From JAYEJB01 sp034716415 (GTDB taxonomy: Bacteria > Patescibacteriota > Patescibacteriia > SG8-24), in contig JAYEJB010000039.1 of NCBI GenBank assembly GCA_034716415.1, positions 1 to 13,620 of the forward strand: 13,620 nucleotides of DNA. Reading direction: 5' to 3'. The translations under genes were made by a program, and so were the position numbers. The notes beneath the pieces are model-generated. The model was given only the letters and a program-made list of their open reading frames with translations, had not been told where the DNA came from and searched no databases. Positions within the stretch are counted from its first letter, which is position 1, and the number at the start of each line of letters is the position of its first letter. Shown here one piece after another: positions 1-4,817 of the stretch.

Positions 1-110
1 CCTGTTTTTGCCCAAACTGTGCATAAGACATCTACCGCCATCCTTACATAGAAACAGGCTGCCTGTTTTTGCCCAAACTGTGCATAAGACATCTACCGCC
101 ATCCTTACAT
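1..110. repeat. Tandem partial copies of the palindromic repeat family
   Basis: A 49-nt segment at 1-49 recurs exactly at 62-110, a period of 61. Each copy is one arm of the palindromic element found complete at 1119-1210, 1684-1790 and 3821-3917: a CCTGTTTTTG tract, CCCAAACTGTGCATAAGACA, then TCTACCG. The extra flank CCATCCTTACAT is duplicated too, so this is a tandem duplication of an arm plus its flank. The second copy starts with the small palindrome AAACAGGC-T-GCCTGTTT, which makes it the GGC-type arm in the orientation of the right arm at 1169-1210. No left arm is visible here; the first copy is cut by the window edge. Confidence 0.85.
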
Positions 111-116
111 CAAGCC

Positions 117-145
117 TTGATTTAGTCAGGTAAATCCACTAGGAT
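117..145 (+). promoter_or_regulatory. Candidate sigma70-type promoter for the M50 protease gene
   Basis: TTGATT (117-122), a 17-nt spacer and TAGGAT (140-145) predict a transcript start near 152 and a leader of about 36 nt. The gene has a good Shine-Dalgarno sequence, GGGAGG at 177-182, five bases before the ATG. The -10 box is imperfect. Confidence 0.45.
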
Positions 146-187
146 AATCGGACGGTCATTCATAACCGCACAGAAAGGGAGGTTGAG

Positions 188-1057
188 ATGTTCGTAGTGA
201 CTCTGTTGATTCTTGGGACAATCATCGCACTACACGAGTACGGGCATTATGTGATGTTGCGCAGGCAGAACCTGTGGGTGGATAGCTTCAACATCGGCTT
301 CGGTCCGGTTCTGTACGAGAAGAAGATGCGCAGTGGAACCATGTTCAACATCAGGCTGATCCCACTTGGCGGATATGTGGCGCGGAAAGTCGTCTCACAT
401 CGTTTCACGCTGAATCCTACCTGGCGAGATTACATCAGAATGTACCTGTTTGATCCGCCTGATATGGTGCCTACGGCGACGCTCGGTAAGAAACTTCAGG
501 TCTATCTCGCGGGACCGGCGATGAACGTCGTTCTGGCGTTCGTCACGCTTCTGCTGATGAACCTGATCTTCGGGAGACACTCCCCCGCCGCGGTGTTCAT
601 GCTGCCGGAAGCGTGGGGTCTGCACTTCGTGGCAGAGGCCTTCATCGGCGCCACGATCGGAGCGTTCGTCGTGGTGATGCTCGCTCCTCTGCTCTTGCCG
701 TACATCTTCATCGTTTCCGTGCTCAATATATTCGGATTGGGTATCGACATGATGGAGACTCTCGGTCTTGGCGCCCAACAAGGCGGAACACTGGCGCCGG
801 GAACGAACGTCGGGCTGGTCATACTCCAGGATCTGATGTGGCAGTTCGCGGCGTTCAATATCCTCTTCGGAGGACTGAACGTCATACCGGCAGCGGCGCT
901 CGACGGCGGCCAGGCCGCGATGGCCATCATTAGGAAGCGTACGCGGGGGCGACTGCGCAAGACGTTGAAGTTCATCTGCTTTCGCGTCGGATCGATTGCG
1001 GCACTGATCATGTTCCTCTACCTGATGCTGGCCGGCAATATACCGCGAATCTTCTGA
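188..1057 (+). CDS. M50-family (site-2 protease-like) membrane zinc metalloprotease, short form
   Basis: The 289-residue protein is a predicted intramembrane zinc protease that would cleave membrane-embedded substrates. The first membrane helix carries HEYGH (H16, E17, H20), the HExxH zinc-binding and catalytic motif. The family's third-ligand motif NxxPxxxxDGG is at N231-P234-D239-G240-G241. LAGPAMNVVLAF (108-119) matches the conserved AGPxxN segment. Hydrophobic segments lie near 2-22, 108-130, 152-185, 220-245 and 265-285. I see no PDZ domain between the two catalytic motifs, and the protein is shorter than the roughly 350-450 residues usual for RseP-type members, so it may belong to a PDZ-less subgroup. 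The start is supported by GGGAGG five bases upstream. It is transcribed alone and followed by a terminator. Its substrate cannot be inferred; no anti-sigma factor is nearby. Confidence 0.92.
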   Translation: MFVVTLLILGTIIALHEYGHYVMLRRQNLWVDSFNIGFGPVLYEKKMRSGTMFNIRLIPLGGYVARKVVSHRFTLNPTWRDYIRMYLFDPPDMVPTATLGKKLQVYLAGPAMNVVLAFVTLLLMNLIFGRHSPAAVFMLPEAWGLHFVAEAFIGATIGAFVVVMLAPLLLPYIFIVSVLNIFGLGIDMMETLGLGAQQGGTLAPGTNVGLVILQDLMWQFAAFNILFGGLNVIPAAALDGGQAAMAIIRKRTRGRLRKTLKFICFRVGSIAALIMFLYLMLAGNIPRIF

Positions 1058-1076
1058 ACACTCGCGAAGAGTGGCG

Positions 1077-1104
1077 ACCGTCAATACATCTGGCGGTTTT
1101 TTTT
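1077..1104 (+). terminator. Rho-independent terminator of the M50 gene
   Basis: ACCGTC (1077-1082) pairs with GGCGGT (1092-1097) through six pairs including one G-U, with a 9-nt loop, followed directly by eight T (1097-1104). It lies 20 nt after the TGA stop. Confidence 0.6.
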
Positions 1105-1118
1105 GAAGTAGACGGTAG

Positions 1119-1210
1119 ATGTCTTATGCACAGTTTGGGACAAAAACAGACAGTCTGTTTCTTGCGAGAAACAGGCTGCCTGTTTTTGTCCCAAACTGTG
1201 CATAAGACAT
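1119..1210 (-). repeat. Palindromic element, copy A (reverse orientation)
   Basis: Two 42-nt arms (1119-1160 and 1169-1210) flank an 8-nt loop; 40 of 42 positions are complementary. The two mismatches lie in the innermost part, where each arm is its own perfect palindrome: AAACAGAC-A-GTCTGTTT on the left and AAACAGGC-T-GCCTGTTT on the right. Read on the minus strand the order is GGC-type then GAC-type arm, the same order as copies B and C on the plus strand, so the element has a direction. TTATGCACA is at 1124-1132 and its complement at 1197-1205. It sits between the terminators of two convergent genes. Confidence 0.9.
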
Positions 1211-1223
1211 TATTTCCTAAACC

Positions 1224-1255
1224 AAAAGACCACCACTCTCGTGACGGTCTTTTTT
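1224..1255. terminator. Bidirectional terminator between the M50 gene and rpsT
   Basis: AAAAGACC (1224-1231) pairs with GGTCTTTT (1246-1253) around a 14-nt loop. On the plus strand the stem runs into TCTTTTTT. On the minus strand it is followed by TCTTTT, a weaker tract, just past the rpsT stop. The convergent gene arrangement suits a shared terminator. Confidence 0.7.
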
Positions 1256-1262
1256 CTATCCC

Positions 1263-1544
1263 CTATTTTTTCTTCTTGTCGCCTTTCAACGACTTCAGCT
1301 TGGCGGCCAGGCGTGATTTGATGCGGGCGGCGGTGTTCTTCTTCATCACCCCCTTCTGCACGGCCTTGTCGACCGACTTGATGACGTCCTTGGCGAGAGC
1401 TTCGGCTTTCTTGAGGTCACCGACATCAATCGCCTTACGAGTCATGCGCCGAAGGTATTCGATGGAATCCTTGACCACCTTGTTCCGTTCCGCTCGTTTC
1501 TGCGACTGCCGAAGCGCTTTCATCGCCGACTTCTTAATTGGCAT
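1263..1544 (-). CDS. rpsT: 30S ribosomal protein S20
   Basis: The 93-residue, strongly basic protein is S20, which binds 16S rRNA during assembly of the small ribosomal subunit. The N-terminal MPIKKSAMKALRQSQKRAER resembles the S20 start (IKSAxKRxRQxxKRxxRN), followed by two long helices with NTAARIKSRL and a lysine-rich tail (GDKKKK). Length is as expected for the family, usually about 85-100. The ATG at 1542-1544 fits the conserved N-terminus, although no Shine-Dalgarno sequence is evident just upstream (AAAACCAGACT). It is a single-gene unit with its own promoter (1588-1616) and terminator (1224-1255). Some bacteria autoregulate S20, but I see no dedicated site here. Confidence 0.95.
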   Translation of the reverse strand: MPIKKSAMKALRQSQKRAERNKVVKDSIEYLRRMTRKAIDVGDLKKAEALAKDVIKSVDKAVQKGVMKKNTAARIKSRLAAKLKSLKGDKKKK

Positions 1545-1587
1545 AGTCTGGTTTTAATTAGTAGAGCATTGGGTTTGAGACAACCGG

Positions 1588-1616
1588 AGAATAGCCCTTA
1601 ATGAAGGGATTGTCAA
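1588..1616 (-). promoter_or_regulatory. Strong sigma70-type promoter of rpsT
   Basis: On the minus strand a perfect -35 TTGACA (plus 1611-1616), a 17-nt spacer and -10 TATTCT (plus 1588-1593) predict a start near 1581 and a leader of about 37 nt. This is the best promoter in the window, as expected for a ribosomal protein gene. Confidence 0.8.
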
Positions 1617-1683
1617 CCCCGTTAGAAGTTTGCGGCATAGTAAGTGCCCGGCAGGGCTGGGCACTGCCTGTATTCGTAGGTTG

Positions 1684-1790
1684 CGGTAGATGTCTTATGC
1701 ACAGTTGGGAGGAAAAGACAGGCAGCCTGTTTCCTCCGCAGAAAACAGACTGTCTGTTTTTCCTCCCAACTGTGCATAAGACATCTACCG
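1684..1790 (+). repeat. Palindromic element, copy B
   Basis: Arms at 1684-1732 and 1743-1790 surround a 10-nt loop (CCTCCGCAGA). Both outer ends carry the full CGGTAGATGTCTTATGCACA sequence or its complement. The inner palindromes are ACAGGC-A-GCCTGT (left) and ACAGAC-T-GTCTGT (right). The tract next to the DnaA-like box reads GTTGGGAGGAAAA, as in copy C, against GTTTGGGACAAAAA in copy A, so at least two subfamilies exist. The left arm has one extra G. TTATGCACA is at 1695-1703 and its complement at 1771-1779. It lies 7 nt beyond the rmuC stop and upstream of the rpsT promoter. Confidence 0.9.
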
Positions 1791-1797
1791 AATGGAG

Positions 1798-2790
1798 CTA
1801 AGCTGTTTCTTTCTCCACCTTTTTTTTCGTCTCCGTCGGCGTTGTCTCGATAAGCTTAACCTGATCCAGTTTACCGCTAAGTTTGGCATAGCCGGAATGG
1901 ACCGTATCCATCGCGTTTTTGGCGTTGGTGAGATGTCTTCCGAGGACATTCAGGGTCGTATTAAATTTTTTCGACTCCTGTTGGACGCCCTTCAGGATGT
2001 CCCAGATCTTTTGGGCCTGCTCCTGGAGCTTGTTGCGCTCCATACCCATCATGATGACGCGCAGGAAGTTGAAGAAGCCGTGCGGCGACGTCATCAGGAC
2101 GTTCTTGGTCTTGGCATAGTCCAGTAGAGCTGCCTCGTCAGAGGTCAGGATGTGATAGTAGACGTTCTCGGATGGGACATACATGACCGCGAAGTTGAGG
2201 GTATCTTCGTCCGGCAGGATGTATTTCTTGCTGATGTCATCGATGTGGCGCTTCACGGCCTTGTTGAATTCTCGTGTCGCCAGCTTCTTCTGTTCATCGG
2301 AATCGGCGCGCGAAAGCTGCTTGAAGTTATCCAGCGGGAACTTACTGTCAATCGGAATAAGGCCGGATTTAGTGCGTATGATCGCGTCTACGGTCATCCC
2401 GTCCTTGAACTTGTACTGCATGCTGTAGTGGGACGGCGCGAACATCTGGGCGAGCATGTCCGACAGGATCTGTTCCCCAATGTTACCGCGCAGCTTCGGA
2501 TGCAACAGTTCACTGAACTCCTCGAAGCCCTTGAAGCGTTCTTGGACCGTTCCTAACTCCTTCTGAACGGCCATGATGACTTCAGCAGCCTTATCAAGAC
2601 GCACGTTCAGGGATTCATTCGTCTTGTCGAGCCTCTCGCTCATACCCTGAATATTCTGGTTGAGCATGACGAATCCACGATTTTGTTCATCATCGGAATC
2701 AAGACTCTTGAGCCTTCTGGAGATGATGACGAGGAAGCCGATTGATGTAAGCGCCAGAAGCGCGAATAGTATAAGTAGTGCTGTGGTCAT
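1798..2790 (-). CDS. rmuC: DNA recombination protein RmuC homologue
   Basis: The 330-residue protein has an N-terminal membrane anchor (about 4-24), a charged coiled-coil stretch (about 30-95) and an RmuC domain (about 95-305). Signature segments are RGNIGEQILSDML (101-113), VDAIIR (134-139) and PIDSKFPLDNF (146-156). The E106, D135 and D148-x-K150 pattern fits the PD-(D/E)xK nuclease fold proposed for RmuC. In Escherichia coli RmuC limits recombination at inverted repeats; the biochemical role is poorly known. I chose the ATG at 2788-2790 because the anchor follows it immediately; an in-frame start at 2907 would add 39 residues of unlikely composition. No clear Shine-Dalgarno sequence precedes the ATG, and TATACT at 2800-2805 would give an almost leaderless message. 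It is intact and ends 7 nt before palindromic element B. Confidence 0.9.
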   Translation of the reverse strand: MTTALLILFALLALTSIGFLVIISRRLKSLDSDDEQNRGFVMLNQNIQGMSERLDKTNESLNVRLDKAAEVIMAVQKELGTVQERFKGFEEFSELLHPKLRGNIGEQILSDMLAQMFAPSHYSMQYKFKDGMTVDAIIRTKSGLIPIDSKFPLDNFKQLSRADSDEQKKLATREFNKAVKRHIDDISKKYILPDEDTLNFAVMYVPSENVYYHILTSDEAALLDYAKTKNVLMTSPHGFFNFLRVIMMGMERNKLQEQAQKIWDILKGVQQESKKFNTTLNVLGRHLTNAKNAMDTVHSGYAKLSGKLDQVKLIETTPTETKKKVEKETA

Positions 2791-3044
2791 AGTGTGGTCA
2801 GTATATATCGAAAGCTGTTCAGGCGGGAATACGTGTGAGTGGATAAGCTGTTGATTTGCTTGATTTGATTGTGTATCATTCCACCTGTCCATCGCTTCTG
2901 AACCCAAGATTCTGTTGGTGGTTGAAGAACGTTAAAAATTATTGTGCGACACTTAGTAATAGCTAATTCTAAGGAAGAAATGGAATTGAGTTAGCAGTAT
3001 AATAGTGTGGCTCATGCAGTAGATATCCATGCGTGGTATTGACC
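2791..3044. other. Intergenic stretch between rmuC and tRNA-Arg; no gene seen
   Basis: No convincing ORF. It holds AGTGGATAA at 2838-2846 (8 of 9 to the complement of a DnaA box), a lone TATAAT at 2998-3003 without a good -35, and ATTGTGCGACAC at 2941-2952, which recurs at 4025-4036. Confidence 0.5.
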
Positions 3045-3073
3045 TTCACAGGCCAGGCAATTCATGCTATGCT
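3045..3073 (+). promoter_or_regulatory. Candidate promoter of tRNA-Arg
   Basis: TTCACA (3045-3050), a 17-nt spacer and TATGCT (3068-3073) predict a start near 3080, five bases before the mature tRNA 5' end. An overlapping TTGACC at 3039-3044 has poorer spacing. Confidence 0.5.
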
Positions 3074-3084
3074 CCGCAGCACAT

Positions 3085-3159
3085 GTCCCTGTAGCTCAAT
3101 GGATAGAGCAGATCCCTCCTAAGGATAAGATGGGGGTTCGAATCCCTCCAGGGACACCA
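3085..3159 (+). tRNA. tRNA-Arg, anticodon CCU, CCA encoded
   Basis: A complete cloverleaf: acceptor GTCCCTG (3085-3091) with CAGGGAC (3149-3155); D stem GCTC/GAGC; anticodon loop CTCCTAA (3116-3122) with anticodon CCT at 3118-3120; T stem GGGGG/CCCTC around TTCGAAT; discriminator A at 3156 and encoded CCA at 3157-3159. The outermost anticodon-stem pair is a G-A mismatch, leaving four good pairs. This isoacceptor reads the rare AGG codon. The CCA directly abuts the inverted repeat starting at 3160. Confidence 0.93.
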
Positions 3160-3258
3160 TCCCGTTAGAAGTTTATTCTGGTTGAGTGTTCGTGTAGGAT
3201 TGTGGGACATCTCGGTTAGAGTCAATTAGTGAGGTCATGTCGCAGACTTCTAACGGGA
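3160..3258. repeat. Inverted-repeat element abutting tRNA-Arg
   Basis: TCCCGTTAGAAGT (3160-3172) and ACTTCTAACGGGA (3246-3258) are perfect 13-bp inverted repeats around 73 nt of unremarkable sequence. The same CCCGTTAGAAGTTT occurs as a half-copy at 1618-1631, next to the rpsT promoter, so this looks like a dispersed element. There is no T tract, so it is not a standard terminator. Confidence 0.7.
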
Positions 3259-3448
3259 CAAGTCCGAATAAGAATTTGTGTAACACCTGCAATCTATAGT
3301 TTTACACATATTCACAGCAAATTTGCCTGGCAGTTTTTCTGTGGAAATGTGGGTAAATGAAGATATGCACCGTTACATGCTAAAAGTATCAGGCAGTTTT
3401 GAGGAAAAAAGTGTATAAGCTGTTGAAAGAGTGGATAAACTGCTATTT
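3259..3448. other. AT-rich stretch before tRNA-Ala; no gene seen
   Basis: No ORF. The sequence is A+T rich and holds DnaA-box-like TGTGGGTAA (3348-3356) and AGTGGATAA (3430-3438), each 8 of 9 to TGTGGATAA. ATAAGCTGTTGA near 3415 repeats a string near 2844. No convincing promoter for tRNA-Ala was found. Confidence 0.45.
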
Positions 3449-3524
3449 GGGCCCGTAGCTCAGTTGGTAGAGCGCCGCATTCGCATTGCGGAGGTCAGGA
3501 GTTCGACTCTCCTCGGGTCCACCA
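3449..3524 (+). tRNA. tRNA-Ala, anticodon CGC, CCA encoded
   Basis: A complete cloverleaf: acceptor GGGCCCG (3449-3455) with CGGGTCC (3514-3520), including the G3-U70 pair that is the alanine identity determinant; D arm GCTCAGTTGGTAGAGC; anticodon stem CCGCA/TGCGG around TTCGCAT, anticodon CGC at 3482-3484; T arm AGGAGTTCGACTCTCCT; discriminator A and encoded CCA (3522-3524). It reads GCG codons. A terminator follows closely. Confidence 0.96.
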
Positions 3525-3533
3525 CCCCTCGTC

Positions 3534-3632
3534 GCCCCACATAGCGCTTTGCGCATCGTGGGGCTATGGGGGGTGCCCCTCTGTAGTACCCCGAAGCCCA
3601 AAAGGGCGAAGGGGTACGAAGGGGGGCTTTTT
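3534..3632 (+). terminator. Double-hairpin terminator after tRNA-Ala
   Basis: A first hairpin pairs GCCCCAC (3534-3540) with GTGGGGC (3558-3564), with GCGC-TTT-GCGC inside. A second pairs GTACCCC-GAA-GCCC (3586-3599) with GGGC-GAA-GGGGTAC (3604-3617) around AAAA; the facing GAA strands form an internal loop. GGGGGGCTTTTTG follows (T run 3628-3632). The second hairpin is the likely terminator. Confidence 0.65.
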
Positions 3633-3706
3633 GTTTTACACGAAACGAACAGTTTTGCGGGGATGGCAGGTCATCTTAGCCTTAAAGAAATGGACTAGTA
3701 CTTAAG

Positions 3707-3722
3707 TGTTTCACATGAAACA
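3707..3722. promoter_or_regulatory. parS-like site 1
   Basis: TGTTTCACATGAAACA matches the 16-bp ParB-binding consensus TGTTTCACGTGAAACA at 15 positions; the only change is in the central CACGTG. The half-sites TGTTTCA and TGAAACA are intact. A second site lies 36 bp away. No parA or parB is in this window. Confidence 0.75.
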
Positions 3723-3742
3723 CAGCAAGTGATCGATAATAA

Positions 3743-3758
3743 TGTTTCATTTGAAACA
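3743..3758. promoter_or_regulatory. parS-like site 2
   Basis: TGTTTCATTTGAAACA matches the parS consensus at 14 of 16 positions; both changes are in the centre and the TGTTTCA/TGAAACA half-sites are intact. Two such palindromes 36 bp apart are very unlikely by chance and resemble centromere clusters near bacterial origins. Confidence 0.65.
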
Positions 3759-3820
3759 AAACCTAAGTTAATTTTTTGGAGGGGATCAGATCCTTGTTAG
3801 ACCCCGAGGTGAAATTGGAA

Positions 3821-3917
3821 GACGTCTTATGCACAATTGGGAGGAAAAACAGGCAGCCTGTTTCCATGCGGGGAAACAGACTGTCTGTTTTTTCCTCCCA
3901 GCTGTGCATAAGACATC
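3821..3917 (+). repeat. Palindromic element, copy C
   Basis: Arms at 3821-3863 and 3874-3917 surround a 10-nt loop (CCATGCGGGG). Inner palindromes are AAACAGGC-A-GCCTGTTT (left) and AAACAGAC-T-GTCTGTTT (right), the same order and central bases as copy B. The outer arms have drifted: GACGTCTTATGCACAATT on the left faces AGCTGTGCATAAGACATC on the right, so this copy looks older. TTATGCACA is at 3827-3835 and its complement at 3903-3911. It begins about 60 bp after parS-like site 2. Confidence 0.88.
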
Positions 3918-4087
3918 AGTTGGAGATTCACCAGAGCGACTAATATTGGAGTTATTCATCAAAAATAAGGCTAGTATTAGTCGGCTCAGATATGCAAACA
4001 TGCATGTGATTTAAAGAGAAGAGCATTGTGCGACACAAGGAATTGAGGGTGAAGGGAGGGGAGGGCGAAGAAGGAGCAGAAGGAGCA
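3918..4087. other. Non-coding stretch; purine-rich tail
   Basis: No gene is supported. ATTGTGCGACAC (4025-4036) followed by AAGGAATTGAG repeats a motif at 2941-2952. From about 4040 the plus strand is almost pure G+A up to the composite repeat. Confidence 0.4.
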
Positions 4088-4528
4088 GGAGCGGGACCCC
4101 CCTTCGCTGAAGCTTCGGGGGGCAAGGAAGGGGTAAAAGCGGGGATAGCGGGGATCACCCGGCATCCGCCGGGTTAGCGGGGATGGCGTGAATGGGGCAA
4201 GACGGGGCTCTTTTTCTTGTCATTGCGAGGAGTGAAGCGACGCGGCAATCCCGTCGGGTTTGCTTCGCTTCGCTCGCATTGACAAGAAGGGGTGAGATGC
4301 GGCAGGCGGGGGAGAAGGGGATCACTCGGCATCCGCCGGGTTAGCGGGGATAGCGTGAATAGGGCAAGACGGGGCTCTTTTTCTTGTCATTGCGAGGAGT
4401 GAAGCGACGCGGCAATCCCGACGGGATTGCTTCGCTTCGCTCGCAATGACAAGAAGGGGTGAGATGCGGCAGGCGGGTGATCCCCGCTACTTGCCCCCCG
4501 AAGCTTCAGCGAAGGGGGGTCCCGCTCC
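4088..4528. mobile_element. Composite non-coding repeat with 39-bp perfect terminal inverted repeats
   Basis: The segments 4088-4126 and 4490-4528 are perfect 39-bp inverted complements, starting GGAGCGGGACCCCCC and containing the palindrome GAAGCTTC. Between them are two tandem copies of a 161-nt unit (4150-4310 and 4317-4477, period 167). No transposase ORF is present, so this would be a non-autonomous (MITE-like) or nested-repeat structure. The flanks (AGCA on the left, AACC on the right) show no obvious target-site duplication, so transposition is unproven. Confidence 0.6.
4150..4477. repeat. Two tandem 161-nt units with CATTGCGAG-type hairpins
   Basis: Each unit runs from GGGGATCAC through a GC-rich CGGCATCCGCCGG palindrome to GAGATGCGGCAGGCGGG. 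Each contains a hairpin (4216-4286 and 4383-4453) starting CTTGTCATTGCGAG and ending CTCGCAATGACAAG. The second hairpin pairs perfectly at its base. The first has a change in the right arm (CTCGCATTGACAAG) and another near its tip. Hairpins of this CATTGCGAG...CTCGCAATG type are widespread dispersed repeats in bacterial intergenic DNA. Confidence 0.85.
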
Positions 4529-4587
4529 AACCTTTCCTCTAACCCTCTCCACAGCCTTATTCTAAACAACCACGCCTTCAGCTCAAC

Positions 4588-4672
4588 TTATACACAAACC
4601 TATGTGGATAACCAGAGGAAAATTTTTAAGTTAATAACAGTCACCCTAAAGATTCAAGCAATGTTATCCACA
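4588..4672. promoter_or_regulatory. DnaA-box cluster; candidate part of a replication origin
   Basis: Three matches to TTATNCACA lie within 85 bp: TTATACACA (4588-4596), TGTGGATAA (4603-4611, a perfect box on the minus strand) and TTATCCACA (4664-4672, perfect). An A+T-rich run (about 4617-4640, AAAATTTTTAAGTTAATAAC) lies between them and could serve for unwinding. The parS-like sites are about 0.85 kb to the left. dnaA is not in the window, so the origin call is an inference. Confidence 0.55.
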
Positions 4673-4731
4673 GGTGATGAAATATGTTCATTTTTTGGCT
4701 AGGTAAAGCTATATTATTTGTCCGCAGAGCT

Positions 4732-4760
4732 TTGACCTGGAGGCCTAAAAATGGTAAAAT
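4732..4760 (+). promoter_or_regulatory. Promoter of the first surface-protein gene
   Basis: TTGACC (4732-4737), a 17-nt spacer and TAAAAT (4755-4760), with TGG just before the -10 (extended -10), predict a start near 4767. The promoter is immediately right of the DnaA-box cluster and reads away from it. Confidence 0.65.
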
Positions 4761-4817
4761 ATACATAGAGATTAAAAAAGAGGTTTGCACCTGAAGCAAC
4801 CTCAATCAAAACAAAAA

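Noticed and set aside
1..110. CRISPR-like repeat array
   Set aside because: Only two repeats, and they are arms of a larger palindromic element that occurs elsewhere as single hairpins. There are no variable spacers of constant length.
395..1084. 229-residue minus-strand ORF
   Set aside because: Antisense of the M50 gene; the plus strand has both catalytic motifs and a Shine-Dalgarno sequence.
1126..1557. 143-residue plus-strand ORF
   Set aside because: It covers palindromic element A, a terminator and the antisense of rpsT.
1684..1790. Palindromic element B as the rmuC terminator
   Set aside because: It lies 7 nt past the rmuC stop and would form a hairpin, but no T tract follows on the minus strand, and the same element occurs elsewhere unconnected to a gene end in this way.
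3486..3698. 70-residue plus-strand ORF
   Set aside because: It starts inside tRNA-Ala and runs through the terminator hairpins; composition is not protein-like.
3829..4158. Several ORFs of 60-71 residues across palindromic element C and the purine-rich stretch
   Set aside because: They are translations of repeats (both strands open because the element is palindromic), with no upstream signals.
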